Assembly: GCA_035567015.1 (NCBI GenBank)
Contig: DATMPQ010000274.1
Location: 1 to 8,684, forward strand
Source of the DNA: AV133 sp035567015
Lineage (GTDB): Bacteria; Verrucomicrobiota; Verrucomicrobiia; Chthoniobacterales; UBA10450
DNA length: 8,684 bases
Direction of reading: 5' to 3'
Below the pieces are notes generated by a model. It worked only from the letters and a program-made list of their open reading frames with translations. It made no database searches and was not told the origin of the DNA. A program made the translations under genes and the position numbers. Positions 1 through 5,801 of this stretch are shown in pieces (position 1 is the first letter of the stretch; each line of letters begins with the position of its first letter).

Positions 1-133
1 ACCAACGCTGGACACCGCTGCGCATACCGGCGGTATATCCAATGAAAACCGGGAGCATCCCGAGCGGATTGAGAAGCGCAAACAAGGTCGCGGCGAATGT
101 GCCCAGAAGACTCACTTCATCAGTCGCCATCAT
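1..133 (-). CDS. MarC family integral membrane protein, N-terminal part (runs off left edge)
   Basis: The minus strand from 133 encodes 44 residues that continue past the left edge. They read MMATDEVSLLGTF followed by a hydrophobic stretch containing ALLNPLGMLPVF and then GYTAGM. A first membrane helix with an 'NPLG..P.F' motif near the N-terminus is typical of the MarC (UPF0056) family of multi-pass inner-membrane proteins. Their function is not established; the old link to multiple antibiotic resistance was not upheld. Two ATGs sit in tandem at 133 and 130. A GGAG at 146-143 lies 9 nt before the first, so 133 is preferred. The gene is co-directional with the operon that ends at 494 but lies 360 nt away, so it probably has its own promoter. 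Family assignment is from motif recognition only. Confidence 0.8.
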   Translation of the reverse strand, partial: MMATDEVSLLGTFAATLFALLNPLGMLPVFIGYTAGMRSGVQRW

Positions 134-142
134 ATCGCCCGG

Positions 143-146
143 CTCC
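143..146 (-). promoter_or_regulatory. Ribosome binding site of the MarC-family gene
   Basis: GGAG on the minus strand lies 9 nt before the ATG at 133 and 12 nt before the ATG at 130, which favours the upstream of the two tandem starts. Confidence 0.5.
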
Positions 147-225
147 AGTCGTTTCGGGCTGGCTTCAATCGAAGACGATGGAAGAAAAATCGCACCCAGC
201 TCATTGCTTCGTTCGTTTCATTTGC

Positions 226-237
226 TCGGCTAGCCGA
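226..237. repeat. 12-bp perfect palindrome TCGGCTAGCCGA
   Basis: The sequence equals its own reverse complement and lies about 93 bases upstream of the MarC-family start. It could be an operator for a dimeric regulator or a chance palindrome. No second copy was seen in the window. Confidence 0.35.
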
Positions 238-376
238 TTGTTGAGCGATTTGTCGCAACCAATAGAGAGAACCGGCATTACCGAGCTTATTATGCGACGT
301 TAGCGCCATCACGTCTTCCTGTCGTTTTCCTCATTTGCGTTCGTCGGACCTTATTTCAGTGACCGGATCAGGCGCC

Positions 377-395
377 GAAACCTGGATAGGGTTTC
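377..395. repeat. Small hairpin GAAACC-7 nt-GGTTTC
   Basis: GAAACC at 377-382 and GGTTTC at 390-395 form a 6-bp stem with a 7-base loop. A further GAAACC lies at 422-427, so the central arm can pair with either neighbour. The hairpin is about 100 bases past the stop of the NmrA-like gene on the minus strand. It has no T-run after it, so a rho-independent terminator is not supported. Confidence 0.3.
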
Positions 396-493
396 AAAGT
401 AATAATTCTTGGTCTTTCAAAGAAACCCGCTTTGATTCTCATTCCTCAGGACTGTCATATTCTTTACTCATGTGCGTTCTCTTAAATGGAAAG

Positions 494-1444
494 TTAGGAT
501 TGCGGAGCGCGAGCATCCGCAGACACACGGGCCACTTTGGCGGAGGCTGTAAATATCGCTTCATTCTTCCTGACGAAGTCCTGCACGCTCAGCGGTCCTT
601 GGCCGGTTAGCATGAGCACGTCATCCGACATCCGGTCATAGCGTCCCGCGCGGTGCAGATCGGCCATTGTCGCAAGATGGTTCACCAAGTGGATCGGCCA
701 GCGGTGCTCGAGCAGTCCTTCTCGCCACGGCTCGACCGGAATGTCCTGATAGGTGATCGCGCGGCCAAGCGCCTTCGAATACTCCTGCGCATAGAAATGC
801 ATGTTCTCGGACTGCGGGCCGGTCAGGTGATAGATTTTGCCGATGTGCGGCTGCGGATTGGTGAGCAGCGCAGTGACCACACGTGCAACATCTTCCGCTG
901 ACACCGGCGAAGTCTTGCCCTCGCCGAACGGTAGTCTGATCTGGTTTGAATTCGCAACCGATTCCGAGGTGAGCATCAGGAAGAAGCCTTCGAGAAACAC
1001 TGTCGGCCGCACGTGCACGACCGGCAGACCGGACCAGTCAAGCGCCTGCTCAGCAAGCCACTGTAGCTTGTGCTGCGGGCTCGCGGTGGTTTCGGTAATG
1101 CTCATCTGCGAGAGCGTCATCTGCGACATATTGATGAACGCCTTGACGCCGTGATGCTTTGCCACCACCGCCGTATTAACCGTCGCGGCCAGATAGTCAG
1201 CAGAAACCGACATGCCGAAGTACATTGTCTCGCAGCCGTCAATCACCCTATGCATCAAATAGAGATCAAGTAGATCACCGACCACGACCTCCGCACCCTT
1301 GTCGCGCAACGCCTGCGCGCGTTCGTCTTCAGTTCGCACCATCGCACGCACCGCTTTGCCTTGCTTCAGCAGCAGTTCGGTGACAGTGCGCCCTACGGCG
1401 CCGACGCGGCCCGCCGCGCCGGTGACAAGAATGGGGTTTGCCAT
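494..1444 (-). CDS. NmrA-like NAD(P)-binding oxidoreductase (atypical SDR), 316 aa
   Basis: The N-terminus MANPILVTGAAGRVG carries the glycine-rich Rossmann motif (TGAAGRVG, residues 8-15). It is followed by an AMVRTEDERAQAL segment that would sit at the end of strand 2 and contact the cofactor phosphate, then GAEVVVGDLLD, the usual 'V.GD..D' strand 3. These features and the length fit the atypical SDRs of the NmrA/TMR type, which bind NAD(P)(H) and act as reductases or redox sensors. The classical YxxxK is not evident; a lysine occurs in SPQHKLQW. The start has a strong AGGAGG 7 nt upstream. It is the last gene of the putative seven-gene operon, 86 nt after the DUF1330 gene, and its strong ribosome binding site may give it independent translation. 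The C-terminal third (HFYAQEYSKALGR onward) should form the substrate-binding part. The substrate is unknown. Confidence 0.88.
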   Translation of the reverse strand: MANPILVTGAAGRVGAVGRTVTELLLKQGKAVRAMVRTEDERAQALRDKGAEVVVGDLLDLYLMHRVIDGCETMYFGMSVSADYLAATVNTAVVAKHHGVKAFINMSQMTLSQMSITETTASPQHKLQWLAEQALDWSGLPVVHVRPTVFLEGFFLMLTSESVANSNQIRLPFGEGKTSPVSAEDVARVVTALLTNPQPHIGKIYHLTGPQSENMHFYAQEYSKALGRAITYQDIPVEPWREGLLEHRWPIHLVNHLATMADLHRAGRYDRMSDDVLMLTGQGPLSVQDFVRKNEAIFTASAKVARVSADARAPQS

Positions 1445-1451
1445 GTTTTTT

Positions 1452-1457
1452 CCTCCT
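1452..1457 (-). promoter_or_regulatory. Strong Shine-Dalgarno AGGAGG of the distal NmrA-like gene
   Basis: AGGAGG is followed by 7 bases and the ATG at 1444. It is the best ribosome binding site in the operon and fixes this start. Confidence 0.8.
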
Positions 1458-1530
1458 GTGCGTTTACCAGGATCGGAAGTCAGTTTTTTCGAATGCGGGC
1501 GTCGATCAGCAGAATCACTTGTTTCTTCAA

Positions 1531-1824
1531 CTACGCACCTTCAACGATGCGGTAGTCGCGTTCCGCGCCCGAGCCGAGTGCCTGAAGCGCTTTTTGGTAA
1601 GACTCGCTTTTGTGAGCCGCCAGCGCGATATCATAGCTGTCGAACTCGACGACGACAGTCCGCTGCTGCAATCCGGCTTCGTGGGTCTGCACCCGGCTCG
1701 TGGACCTGGTCAAAAAGCGCCCACCGAATGACTGAACCGCCGGCACCGCTAATTCCCCGTAGGCCTTTACGGCAAATTCATTCGAAATCGATCTGTACGC
1801 AACGACCCAATAGCCCTTCTTCAT
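1531..1824 (-). CDS. DUF1330 domain protein, 97 aa
   Basis: This compact 97-residue protein has the hallmarks of DUF1330, a dimeric alpha/beta-barrel (ferredoxin-like) family: N-terminal KGYWVVAY strand, central FGGRFLTR, then RTVVVEFDSYDIALAA and YQKALQALG, ending ERDYRIVEGA. Length matches the family (about 95-100 residues). DUF1330 proteins have no settled biochemical role; related dimeric barrels include small monooxygenases and isomerases, so a small-molecule role is plausible but unproven. GAGGA lies 4 nt before the ATG, a short but usable spacing. The gene starts 21 nt after the DUF5069 gene and precedes the distal NmrA-like reductase by 86 nt, so co-transcription is likely. No signal peptide is seen; the protein is expected to be cytoplasmic. 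Confidence 0.88.
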   Translation of the reverse strand: MKKGYWVVAYRSISNEFAVKAYGELAVPAVQSFGGRFLTRSTSRVQTHEAGLQQRTVVVEFDSYDIALAAHKSESYQKALQALGSGAERDYRIVEGA

Positions 1825-1845
1825 GGCGTCCTCGACCGCGACGAG

Positions 1846-2301
1846 CTAAAGTACTCCTTCTTCAACATCGTAAACATCGAAGAAAAACTTCACTTTACTT
1901 GGCGGATGACAAAACTGCGGAATGTAAGTCTCAAAATACTCCTGGACTTGCGCAGTGAGATCGCAGAGGCGCAAGCAACGCATCTCGTTATTCCATTTGA
2001 TAATCGCAGTGGGATCTTTCTGCGTCGCGTTCTGACGGATCCAGTGATCGGCTTCTTCGTCAGTCGCGCCGGTGGCAACAAAGTCCTTGAACTTCATCGC
2101 GTCCAGGCCGGTGAACTTCCAAAAGTAAGCGCCTAGACCACACGGATAAAAATTGTATTCGCCGTTGATGCCTAACAAGTCAGCGCGAGCCTTATCGAGC
2201 ATTCGCGCCGCGATGACGAATCCGCCGAGTGTTTCGCGAGGGCTACGCGGCGGTGTCTTACGTAGGTCGCGCGCCAGCGTTTGCAGATGCTGCTTGTTCA
2301 T
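1846..2301 (-). CDS. DUF5069 domain protein, 151 aa
   Basis: The protein begins with LARDLRKTPPRSP and continues LGGFVIAARMLDKARA, followed by YNFYPCGLGAYFW and a DEEADHWI segment. This pattern is characteristic of DUF5069, a family of about 140-160 residues. I recall it chiefly from Verrucomicrobiota, Acidobacteriota and similar soil bacteria. Its function is unknown. No catalytic motif or signal peptide is seen, and the product should be a soluble, mostly helical cytoplasmic protein. The gene lies 21 nt after the cupin gene and 21 nt before the DUF1330 gene, so it is probably co-transcribed. Its ribosome binding site is weak (CGCAGAATC before ATG), suggesting coupling to upstream translation. 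Family call is by motif recognition; role is unassigned. Confidence 0.85.
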   Translation of the reverse strand: MNKQHLQTLARDLRKTPPRSPRETLGGFVIAARMLDKARADLLGINGEYNFYPCGLGAYFWKFTGLDAMKFKDFVATGATDEEADHWIRQNATQKDPTAIIKWNNEMRCLRLCDLTAQVQEYFETYIPQFCHPPSKVKFFFDVYDVEEGVL

Positions 2302-2322
2302 GATTCTGCGAGTAGTTGGTTT

Positions 2323-2754
2323 CTATTTGCTGGGTACCAGCACCGGGGCGCCTTTGTCCTTCACGAAGAACACGACGAATTTCGCCGGTTTGGTTTGGCT
2401 AGCGTTTCGCCCGACGACGTGAACATCCTCAGGGCCTTCATAGAAGGTCTGGCCAGGTGTCAGAGTCACTTCTTTCCCGCCCCTGACCTGCATTACGATC
2501 GAGCCTTCCAGCACATAAATAAATCCATGTGCGTTGTGGCGATGTATTGGGTCCGAGCTGCCCGGAGGATACTCAATCACGAGCATCAGACCTTCCTTGC
2601 CAGGAAGGTCCGTCAGGTCTTTCGACATGAGCTCCGTCAACTTCGCTTCCTTGGGTTCCGTCGTGGCGGCCATCGTTAAGGTCACGCCGACAGCGACGGT
2701 GATGAGTGTGCAAACAATAAGTGCGTATGCTTTTGAAGTTGGGATTCGTTTCAT
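2323..2754 (-). CDS. Exported single-domain cupin protein, 143 aa
   Basis: A basic start (MKRIPTSK) and a hydrophobic stretch (residues 10-29) ending TMAA form a Sec signal peptide with probable cleavage near residue 29-30, so the mature protein should be periplasmic or outside the cell. The rest is one cupin beta-barrel. Motif 1 is PPGSSDPIHRHNAHGFIYVLEG (residues 63-84, written here as positions with His71, His73 and His76), and motif 2 is TPGQTFYEGPEDVH with His112. The Glu that normally follows the HxH pair is absent; His76-Gly77 occupies that place. Metal binding through three or four histidines remains possible. Such proteins often bind a small ligand or act as dioxygenases or isomerases; no substrate can be inferred. 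The gene lies 43 nt after the SDR and 21 nt before DUF5069. Its ribosome binding site is weak. Confidence 0.85.
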   Translation of the reverse strand: MKRIPTSKAYALIVCTLITVAVGVTLTMAATTEPKEAKLTELMSKDLTDLPGKEGLMLVIEYPPGSSDPIHRHNAHGFIYVLEGSIVMQVRGGKEVTLTPGQTFYEGPEDVHVVGRNASQTKPAKFVVFFVKDKGAPVLVPSK

Positions 2755-2797
2755 TGTTTCTCGTCTCGCTTGGTTTTGTTGTGATCGTATTTTCTTT

Positions 2798-3553
2798 CTA
2801 GGATGTGGAGCGACTGAGCCACTCGTCGAAGCGGGTCGGGCCGAGGCGCGGTTTATCTTCAGGTCCAGGGACGAGGCTTTGATCGTTCAGCTCGGCCCCG
2901 AAGTATCGGGCATGAACATCCGTTGTCACTTTACGTGGATCGTTCGTTGCGCTTAAGAAACGCCGGACGAATTCGCCCATTCGAATCGGTTCGGGACCGG
3001 CAATCTCGATTGTACCGTTCACCGGATCGGCGACGGCGACATCGGTCACAGCGGCGGCGACATCATCCGCCGCGATCGGCTGCATCATACCAGGTGATAA
3101 CCGAACCGTTTGCCCTTCGGTGGCTGATTGCGCGATGCCTTTCACAAACTCGAAGAACTGCGTCGAGCGGACGATTGTGAAAGGAACCTTGGAAGTCTTA
3201 ATCAGATTTTCCTGAGCGACTTTCGCGCGGAGATAACCGCTATCGGGAGATCGATCGGCACCGACGATTGACAGCGCAACGTGATGTCGGACGCCGGCAG
3301 TCGTTTCCGCAGCAAGCAAGTTGCGCCCTGCTGTTTCAAAAAATTCGAGCACCGCCTTGTCGTCCCACTGTGGCGCATTCGCCAGATCGACGACCACCTG
3401 GGCGCCTTTCAGCGCTTCGGCGAGTCCTTCACCAGTAAAGGTGTTGATACCCGAGGAAGGGGACGCCGCCACCACGTCATGGCCGCGCGCACGCAGATTG
3501 TTCACGACCTTTGTTCCGATTAGTCCTGTGCCGCCAATTATCACGATCTTCAT
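2798..3553 (-). CDS. NmrA-like NAD(P)-binding reductase (atypical SDR), 251 aa
   Basis: The N-terminus MKIVIIGGTGLIGTKVV holds the Rossmann glycine motif GGTGLIG (residues 7-13). Strand 2 ends DVVAASPSSGINTFTGEGL, typical of short NAD(P)H-binding proteins of the NmrA/YwnB kind, followed by VVVDLANAP. A Y107-x3-K111 pair (YLRAK) lies where the catalytic Tyr/Lys of SDRs is expected, after the LSIVGADR strand, which supports reductase activity. FTIVRSTQFFEF and QPIAADDVAAAV are also typical of this group. The start ATG shares one base with the stop of the metallo-hydrolase gene (TAATG), so the two are translationally coupled; AGGA is 6 nt upstream. It is one of two such reductases in the same operon. 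They share the fold but are clearly different proteins. Substrate unknown, location cytoplasmic. Confidence 0.9.
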   Translation of the reverse strand: MKIVIIGGTGLIGTKVVNNLRARGHDVVAASPSSGINTFTGEGLAEALKGAQVVVDLANAPQWDDKAVLEFFETAGRNLLAAETTAGVRHHVALSIVGADRSPDSGYLRAKVAQENLIKTSKVPFTIVRSTQFFEFVKGIAQSATEGQTVRLSPGMMQPIAADDVAAAVTDVAVADPVNGTIEIAGPEPIRMGEFVRRFLSATNDPRKVTTDVHARYFGAELNDQSLVPGPEDKPRLGPTRFDEWLSRSTS

Positions 3554-4518
3554 TATGTTTCCTTCCCAAGGCCTTTGTAGACCAGTTTGGTAAAGAACTC
3601 GCCGTTAACGAACCCCTTTCCCCATTTGGTGTCGTAAGCAGCAGTGGGCTTTGCGGCCACTATTTCATTAAGGGATTTGCCCTGTCCTTTGAGAGCAACA
3701 ATGCGGTCGCGAATGGTCGCAAGGAGATCGCGGTATTCGATCATTTCCGATTTGCCGCCGACCGGCCCGTGCCCAGGGACAACAACGGTCTTGTCTGTCA
3801 CCATCGCGAGATTTGCTTCAGCGGCCTTGATCATGCCGTTAACGTTTCCGCCAGTCGAATAATCGATGAATGGATAATATCCGTTCCACCAGGTGTCGCC
3901 GGTATGGAAGACGTCAGCTTCAACAAAATAAGCCGAGATATCGCCATCGGTATGAGCTGGTCCGTAATGTTTAAGCGCAATGGTAGCGCCATTGAGCTGG
4001 AGCGACTTGTCGGCGCTGAATACGTCAGTCGGAATCGCGCCTGCCGGCGATGGCGGAAAAGTGAAGTTCCAATCTTCCACTCGCGTGCTGGTGGAAAGGT
4101 GCTTCCGGGTATTTTCGTGAGCGGTAATGGTCGCGCCCGCGGAGTGCATCCACTCGTTGCCGTCGGTGTGATCGAAATGCCAATGGGTGCTGACCAGATA
4201 TTTGATGGGATCGGGACTAAGACTGCTTAACGCGGCGGCAATTTTGTTGCGCGCGGTGAGATACCCCGCATCAATAATGAGCTTACCGTCGTTTCCGGGA
4301 AGCACAGCAATGTTTCCACCAGCGCCGATCAAGGCACTGACGTTTCCACGCAGCGCCTGAACGGTAACGTTTGCTGCCTCGCCACTCTTACGCGCAGCGA
4401 CCACCAAACTTTCTTCGCCTCCGAAAACGCGATGCGGCACAACGCAGATAGCGGTTGCCGCAATACCAGCGGACGCAATGAAACGTCGGCGCGAAATGCC
4501 CGGCAATTGCGCGCTCAT
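3553..4518 (-). CDS. Tat-exported metallo-beta-lactamase-fold hydrolase, 321 aa
   Basis: The N-terminus contains a twin-arginine signal, SRRRFIAS (residues 9-16), followed by a hydrophobic stretch, so the folded protein is probably exported to the periplasm. The metallo-beta-lactamase metal site is complete: THWHFDH (His112, His114, Asp116, His117), PAHTDGD (His189), HTGDTW (Asp208) and PGHGPVG (His250). This gives the residues for a binuclear zinc centre. The overall pattern is that of the large group of exported MBL-fold hydrolases of mostly unknown substrate. It is not a proven beta-lactamase, although subclass B3 enzymes share the same motif set. The ATG lies only 3 nt after the stop of the alpha/beta hydrolase gene and has no clear ribosome binding site, implying coupled translation. 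Its stop overlaps the next start by one base. Confidence 0.9.
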   Translation of the reverse strand: MSAQLPGISRRRFIASAGIAATAICVVPHRVFGGEESLVVAARKSGEAANVTVQALRGNVSALIGAGGNIAVLPGNDGKLIIDAGYLTARNKIAAALSSLSPDPIKYLVSTHWHFDHTDGNEWMHSAGATITAHENTRKHLSTSTRVEDWNFTFPPSPAGAIPTDVFSADKSLQLNGATIALKHYGPAHTDGDISAYFVEADVFHTGDTWWNGYYPFIDYSTGGNVNGMIKAAEANLAMVTDKTVVVPGHGPVGGKSEMIEYRDLLATIRDRIVALKGQGKSLNEIVAAKPTAAYDTKWGKGFVNGEFFTKLVYKGLGKET

Positions 4519-4521
4519 GAT

Positions 4522-5358
4522 TTACGCTTTGAAGAAGGCGAGCAGATCGGCATTGATGACGTCGGCGTGCGTCGTGATCATGCCGTGCGGCAAGTCCTTG
4601 TAGGTCTTGAGCGTGCCGTTCTTGAGAAGCTTGGCTGAAAGTGGGCCGGCGGCCTGATAAGGCACGATCTGGTCGTCCTCGCTATGCATGACCAAAACCG
4701 GCACGTTGATCTTTTTCAGATCTTCGGTGAAGTCGGTCTGCGAGAATGCGACGATGCCGTCATAACCCGCCTTGGCGCCGCCCATCATGCCCTGACGCCA
4801 CCAGTTCCAAATGAGAGGCTCGATTGTTTTCACGCCGGGACGGTTGAAGCCATAGAAGGGGCCGGCCGGCAGGTCGTAATAGAACTTGGCGCGGTTAGCG
4901 GCGAGTTGGGCCTGTAGATCGTCGAACACTGATTTCGGCAGGCCTAACGGATTGGCCGGAGTCTTCACCATCAGCGGCGGCACAGCGCTAATGATCGCCG
5001 CCTTCGCCACATTCTTATCGCCGTGACGGCCGAGATAATGCACCACCTGGCCGCCGCCGGTCGAATGGCCGACGTGAATCGCATCCTTCAGATTAAGGTG
5101 ATCGGTGACGGCCTTCAGATCGTCGGCGTAGTGGTCCATGTCGTGTCCGCCGCCGGTTTGAGTCGACCGGCCATGTCCGCGCCGATCACTCGCAATGACG
5201 CGGAAACCCTTGCTGAGGAAAAAAAGCATCTGCGGGTCCCAATCATCCGCCGAGAGCGGCCAGCCGTGACTGAACACAATCGGTTGCCCGCTGCCCCAGT
5301 CTTTATAATAGATGTCGATGTTCGCTCCGTTTTCTTTTCCGACGGTCACGTATGGCAT
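4522..5358 (-). CDS. Alpha/beta hydrolase, non-heme chloroperoxidase/esterase type, 278 aa
   Basis: From ATG 5358 the protein is 278 residues, the usual size of bacterial cofactor-free haloperoxidase/esterase proteins. The oxyanion-hole region is FSHGWPLSADDW (residues 29-40), followed by SDRRGHGRS. The nucleophile elbow GHSTGGG places Ser99, and the catalytic acid is in HSEDDQIVP (Asp228 or Asp229) and the base in LPHGM (His258). The complete Ser-Asp-His triad predicts an active esterase or lactonase; perhydrolase or halogenation activity is a known side reaction in this family. An in-frame ATG exists at 5394, but AGGA 8 nt before 5358 and the family length favour 5358. No signal peptide is visible, so it should be cytoplasmic. 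It is the first gene of the operon and has a promoter-like sequence 70-100 nt upstream. Confidence 0.92.
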   Translation of the reverse strand: MPYVTVGKENGANIDIYYKDWGSGQPIVFSHGWPLSADDWDPQMLFFLSKGFRVIASDRRGHGRSTQTGGGHDMDHYADDLKAVTDHLNLKDAIHVGHSTGGGQVVHYLGRHGDKNVAKAAIISAVPPLMVKTPANPLGLPKSVFDDLQAQLAANRAKFYYDLPAGPFYGFNRPGVKTIEPLIWNWWRQGMMGGAKAGYDGIVAFSQTDFTEDLKKINVPVLVMHSEDDQIVPYQAAGPLSAKLLKNGTLKTYKDLPHGMITTHADVINADLLAFFKA

Positions 5359-5366
5359 AAGGGGTT

Positions 5367-5370
5367 TCCT
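5367..5370 (-). promoter_or_regulatory. Ribosome binding site deciding the hydrolase start
   Basis: AGGA on the minus strand lies 8 nt before the ATG at 5358. The alternative ATG at 5394 would add 12 residues not typical of the family. Confidence 0.6.
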
Positions 5371-5402
5371 TTCAGTTTGAGTTGCACCAAACAATCCGCC
5401 AC

Positions 5403-5412
5403 CCTGATCAGG
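5403..5412. repeat. 10-bp perfect palindrome CCTGATCAGG in the operon leader
   Basis: This palindrome lies between the putative -10 element and the ribosome binding site of the alpha/beta hydrolase gene. That is a position where a repressor could block transcription. It may also be chance. Confidence 0.35.
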
Positions 5413-5426
5413 CCTAACCCTACAGA

Positions 5427-5455
5427 ATCTTTAGTCTTGGTACACTGGCTGTCAA
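5427..5455 (-). promoter_or_regulatory. Putative sigma-70-type promoter of the seven-gene operon
   Basis: A perfect -35 hexamer TTGACA (5455-5450) is followed after 17 bases by AAAGAT (5432-5427), or after 16 by TAAAGA, each matching the TATAAT consensus at three positions. It lies 69-97 bases before the start at 5358. The -10 is weak, so the call rests mainly on the -35, the spacing and the position. Confidence 0.4.
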
Positions 5456-5484
5456 CGTTGCGGTTGTGTGGCGCGAAAAGCGTG

Positions 5485-5571
5485 GGCCGGGCGCGGCTGC
5501 GTGAACAGGTCCGCGCCGCGGAAAAATTCTGGCAGTACGCGAAAGAAGCTGCGTCACCAAGCGTGAAATGA
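5485..5571 (+). other. Possible protein-coding remnant, plus strand
   Basis: The last 28 codons of a plus-strand open frame read like an amphipathic helix (LREQVRAAEKFWQYAKEAA), more protein-like than the surrounding noncoding sequence. No family is recognised, and no plausible start or ribosome binding site lies outside the antisense of the alpha/beta hydrolase gene. It may be debris of the same lost gene as the LuxR-type remnant 90 bases downstream, or chance. Confidence 0.2.
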
Positions 5572-5662
5572 AATCAGCCAGGGGAGCTTCGCGAATTCGT
5601 GATCGCCACGGACTGAGCGCACCGGCCGCGTTAAACTCCCTTGAACTGGAATTTGTTAATTT

Positions 5663-5797
5663 TTAGAGAGCGAATTCTGGATTCGAGAGTTGAAGGTGGC
5701 ATGCCCAGCTTGGCCGCAGCTCCATCTTCAGCGCATCTATCGAAAGCTCGGCGTGGGAAAACCGCATAGCCGAGCGGCCAATTGTCTGCGGGAATAA
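5663..5797 (+). pseudogene. Remnant of a LuxR-type helix-turn-helix domain
   Basis: The final 25 codons before the TAA at 5795-5797 read HLQRIYRKLGVGKPHSRAA and end CLRE. This is the recognition-helix end of a LuxR/FixJ-type DNA-binding domain, where 'H....IYRKLGV..R..A' is the hallmark. Just upstream, RELKV is in the same frame, while GMPSLAAA, which resembles the preceding helix, is in another frame. About a dozen residues expected between them, including the turn, are missing. No start, receiver or sensor domain remains. It is the only recognisable coding trace on the plus strand and ends 5 bases from the convergent epoxide hydrolase stop. It may be what is left of a regulator once divergent from the operon. 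Confidence 0.55.
5746..5775. repeat. 7-bp inverted repeat GCTCGGC / GCCGAGC
   Basis: GCTCGGC at 5746-5752 and GCCGAGC at 5769-5775 form a perfect 7-bp stem with a 16-base loop. It lies 27-56 bases past the epoxide hydrolase stop, inside the LuxR-type remnant. No T-run follows on either strand, so a standard terminator is not supported. Confidence 0.3.
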
Positions 5798-5801
5798 CAG
5801 A

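Larger units (their letters stand above)
134..493. other. Intergenic region with no convincing gene
   Basis: This 360-base stretch separates the end of the NmrA-like gene from the MarC-family start. Short open frames occur on both strands: a 60-codon minus-strand frame from a GTG at 312 whose stop overlaps the MarC start, and a plus-strand frame from 335 that runs into the antisense of the NmrA-like gene. Their products show no recognisable family or domain. The region holds a 12-bp perfect palindrome at 226-237 and a 6-bp hairpin at 377-395. No good -35/-10 pair or T-tailed terminator was found. Confidence 0.6.

Noticed and set aside
130..312. A 60-codon minus-strand frame from GTG 312 with a stop overlapping the MarC-family start
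   Set aside because: AGGAA precedes it and the overlap would allow coupling, but the product has no recognisable motif and the frame is short; not supported as a gene.
335..610. A 91-codon plus-strand frame overlapping the 3' end of the NmrA-like gene
   Set aside because: Its second third is antisense to a real gene and the remainder resembles no protein family.
1299..1958. A 219-codon plus-strand open frame opposite the reductase and DUF1330 genes
   Set aside because: It is antisense to two genes with clear family motifs; its product is Arg/Ser/Pro-rich, low in complexity and matches nothing recognisable.
3511..4230. A 239-codon plus-strand open frame opposite the MBL-fold hydrolase
   Set aside because: It is the antisense shadow of a gene whose metal ligands are complete; no ribosome binding site or domain supports it.
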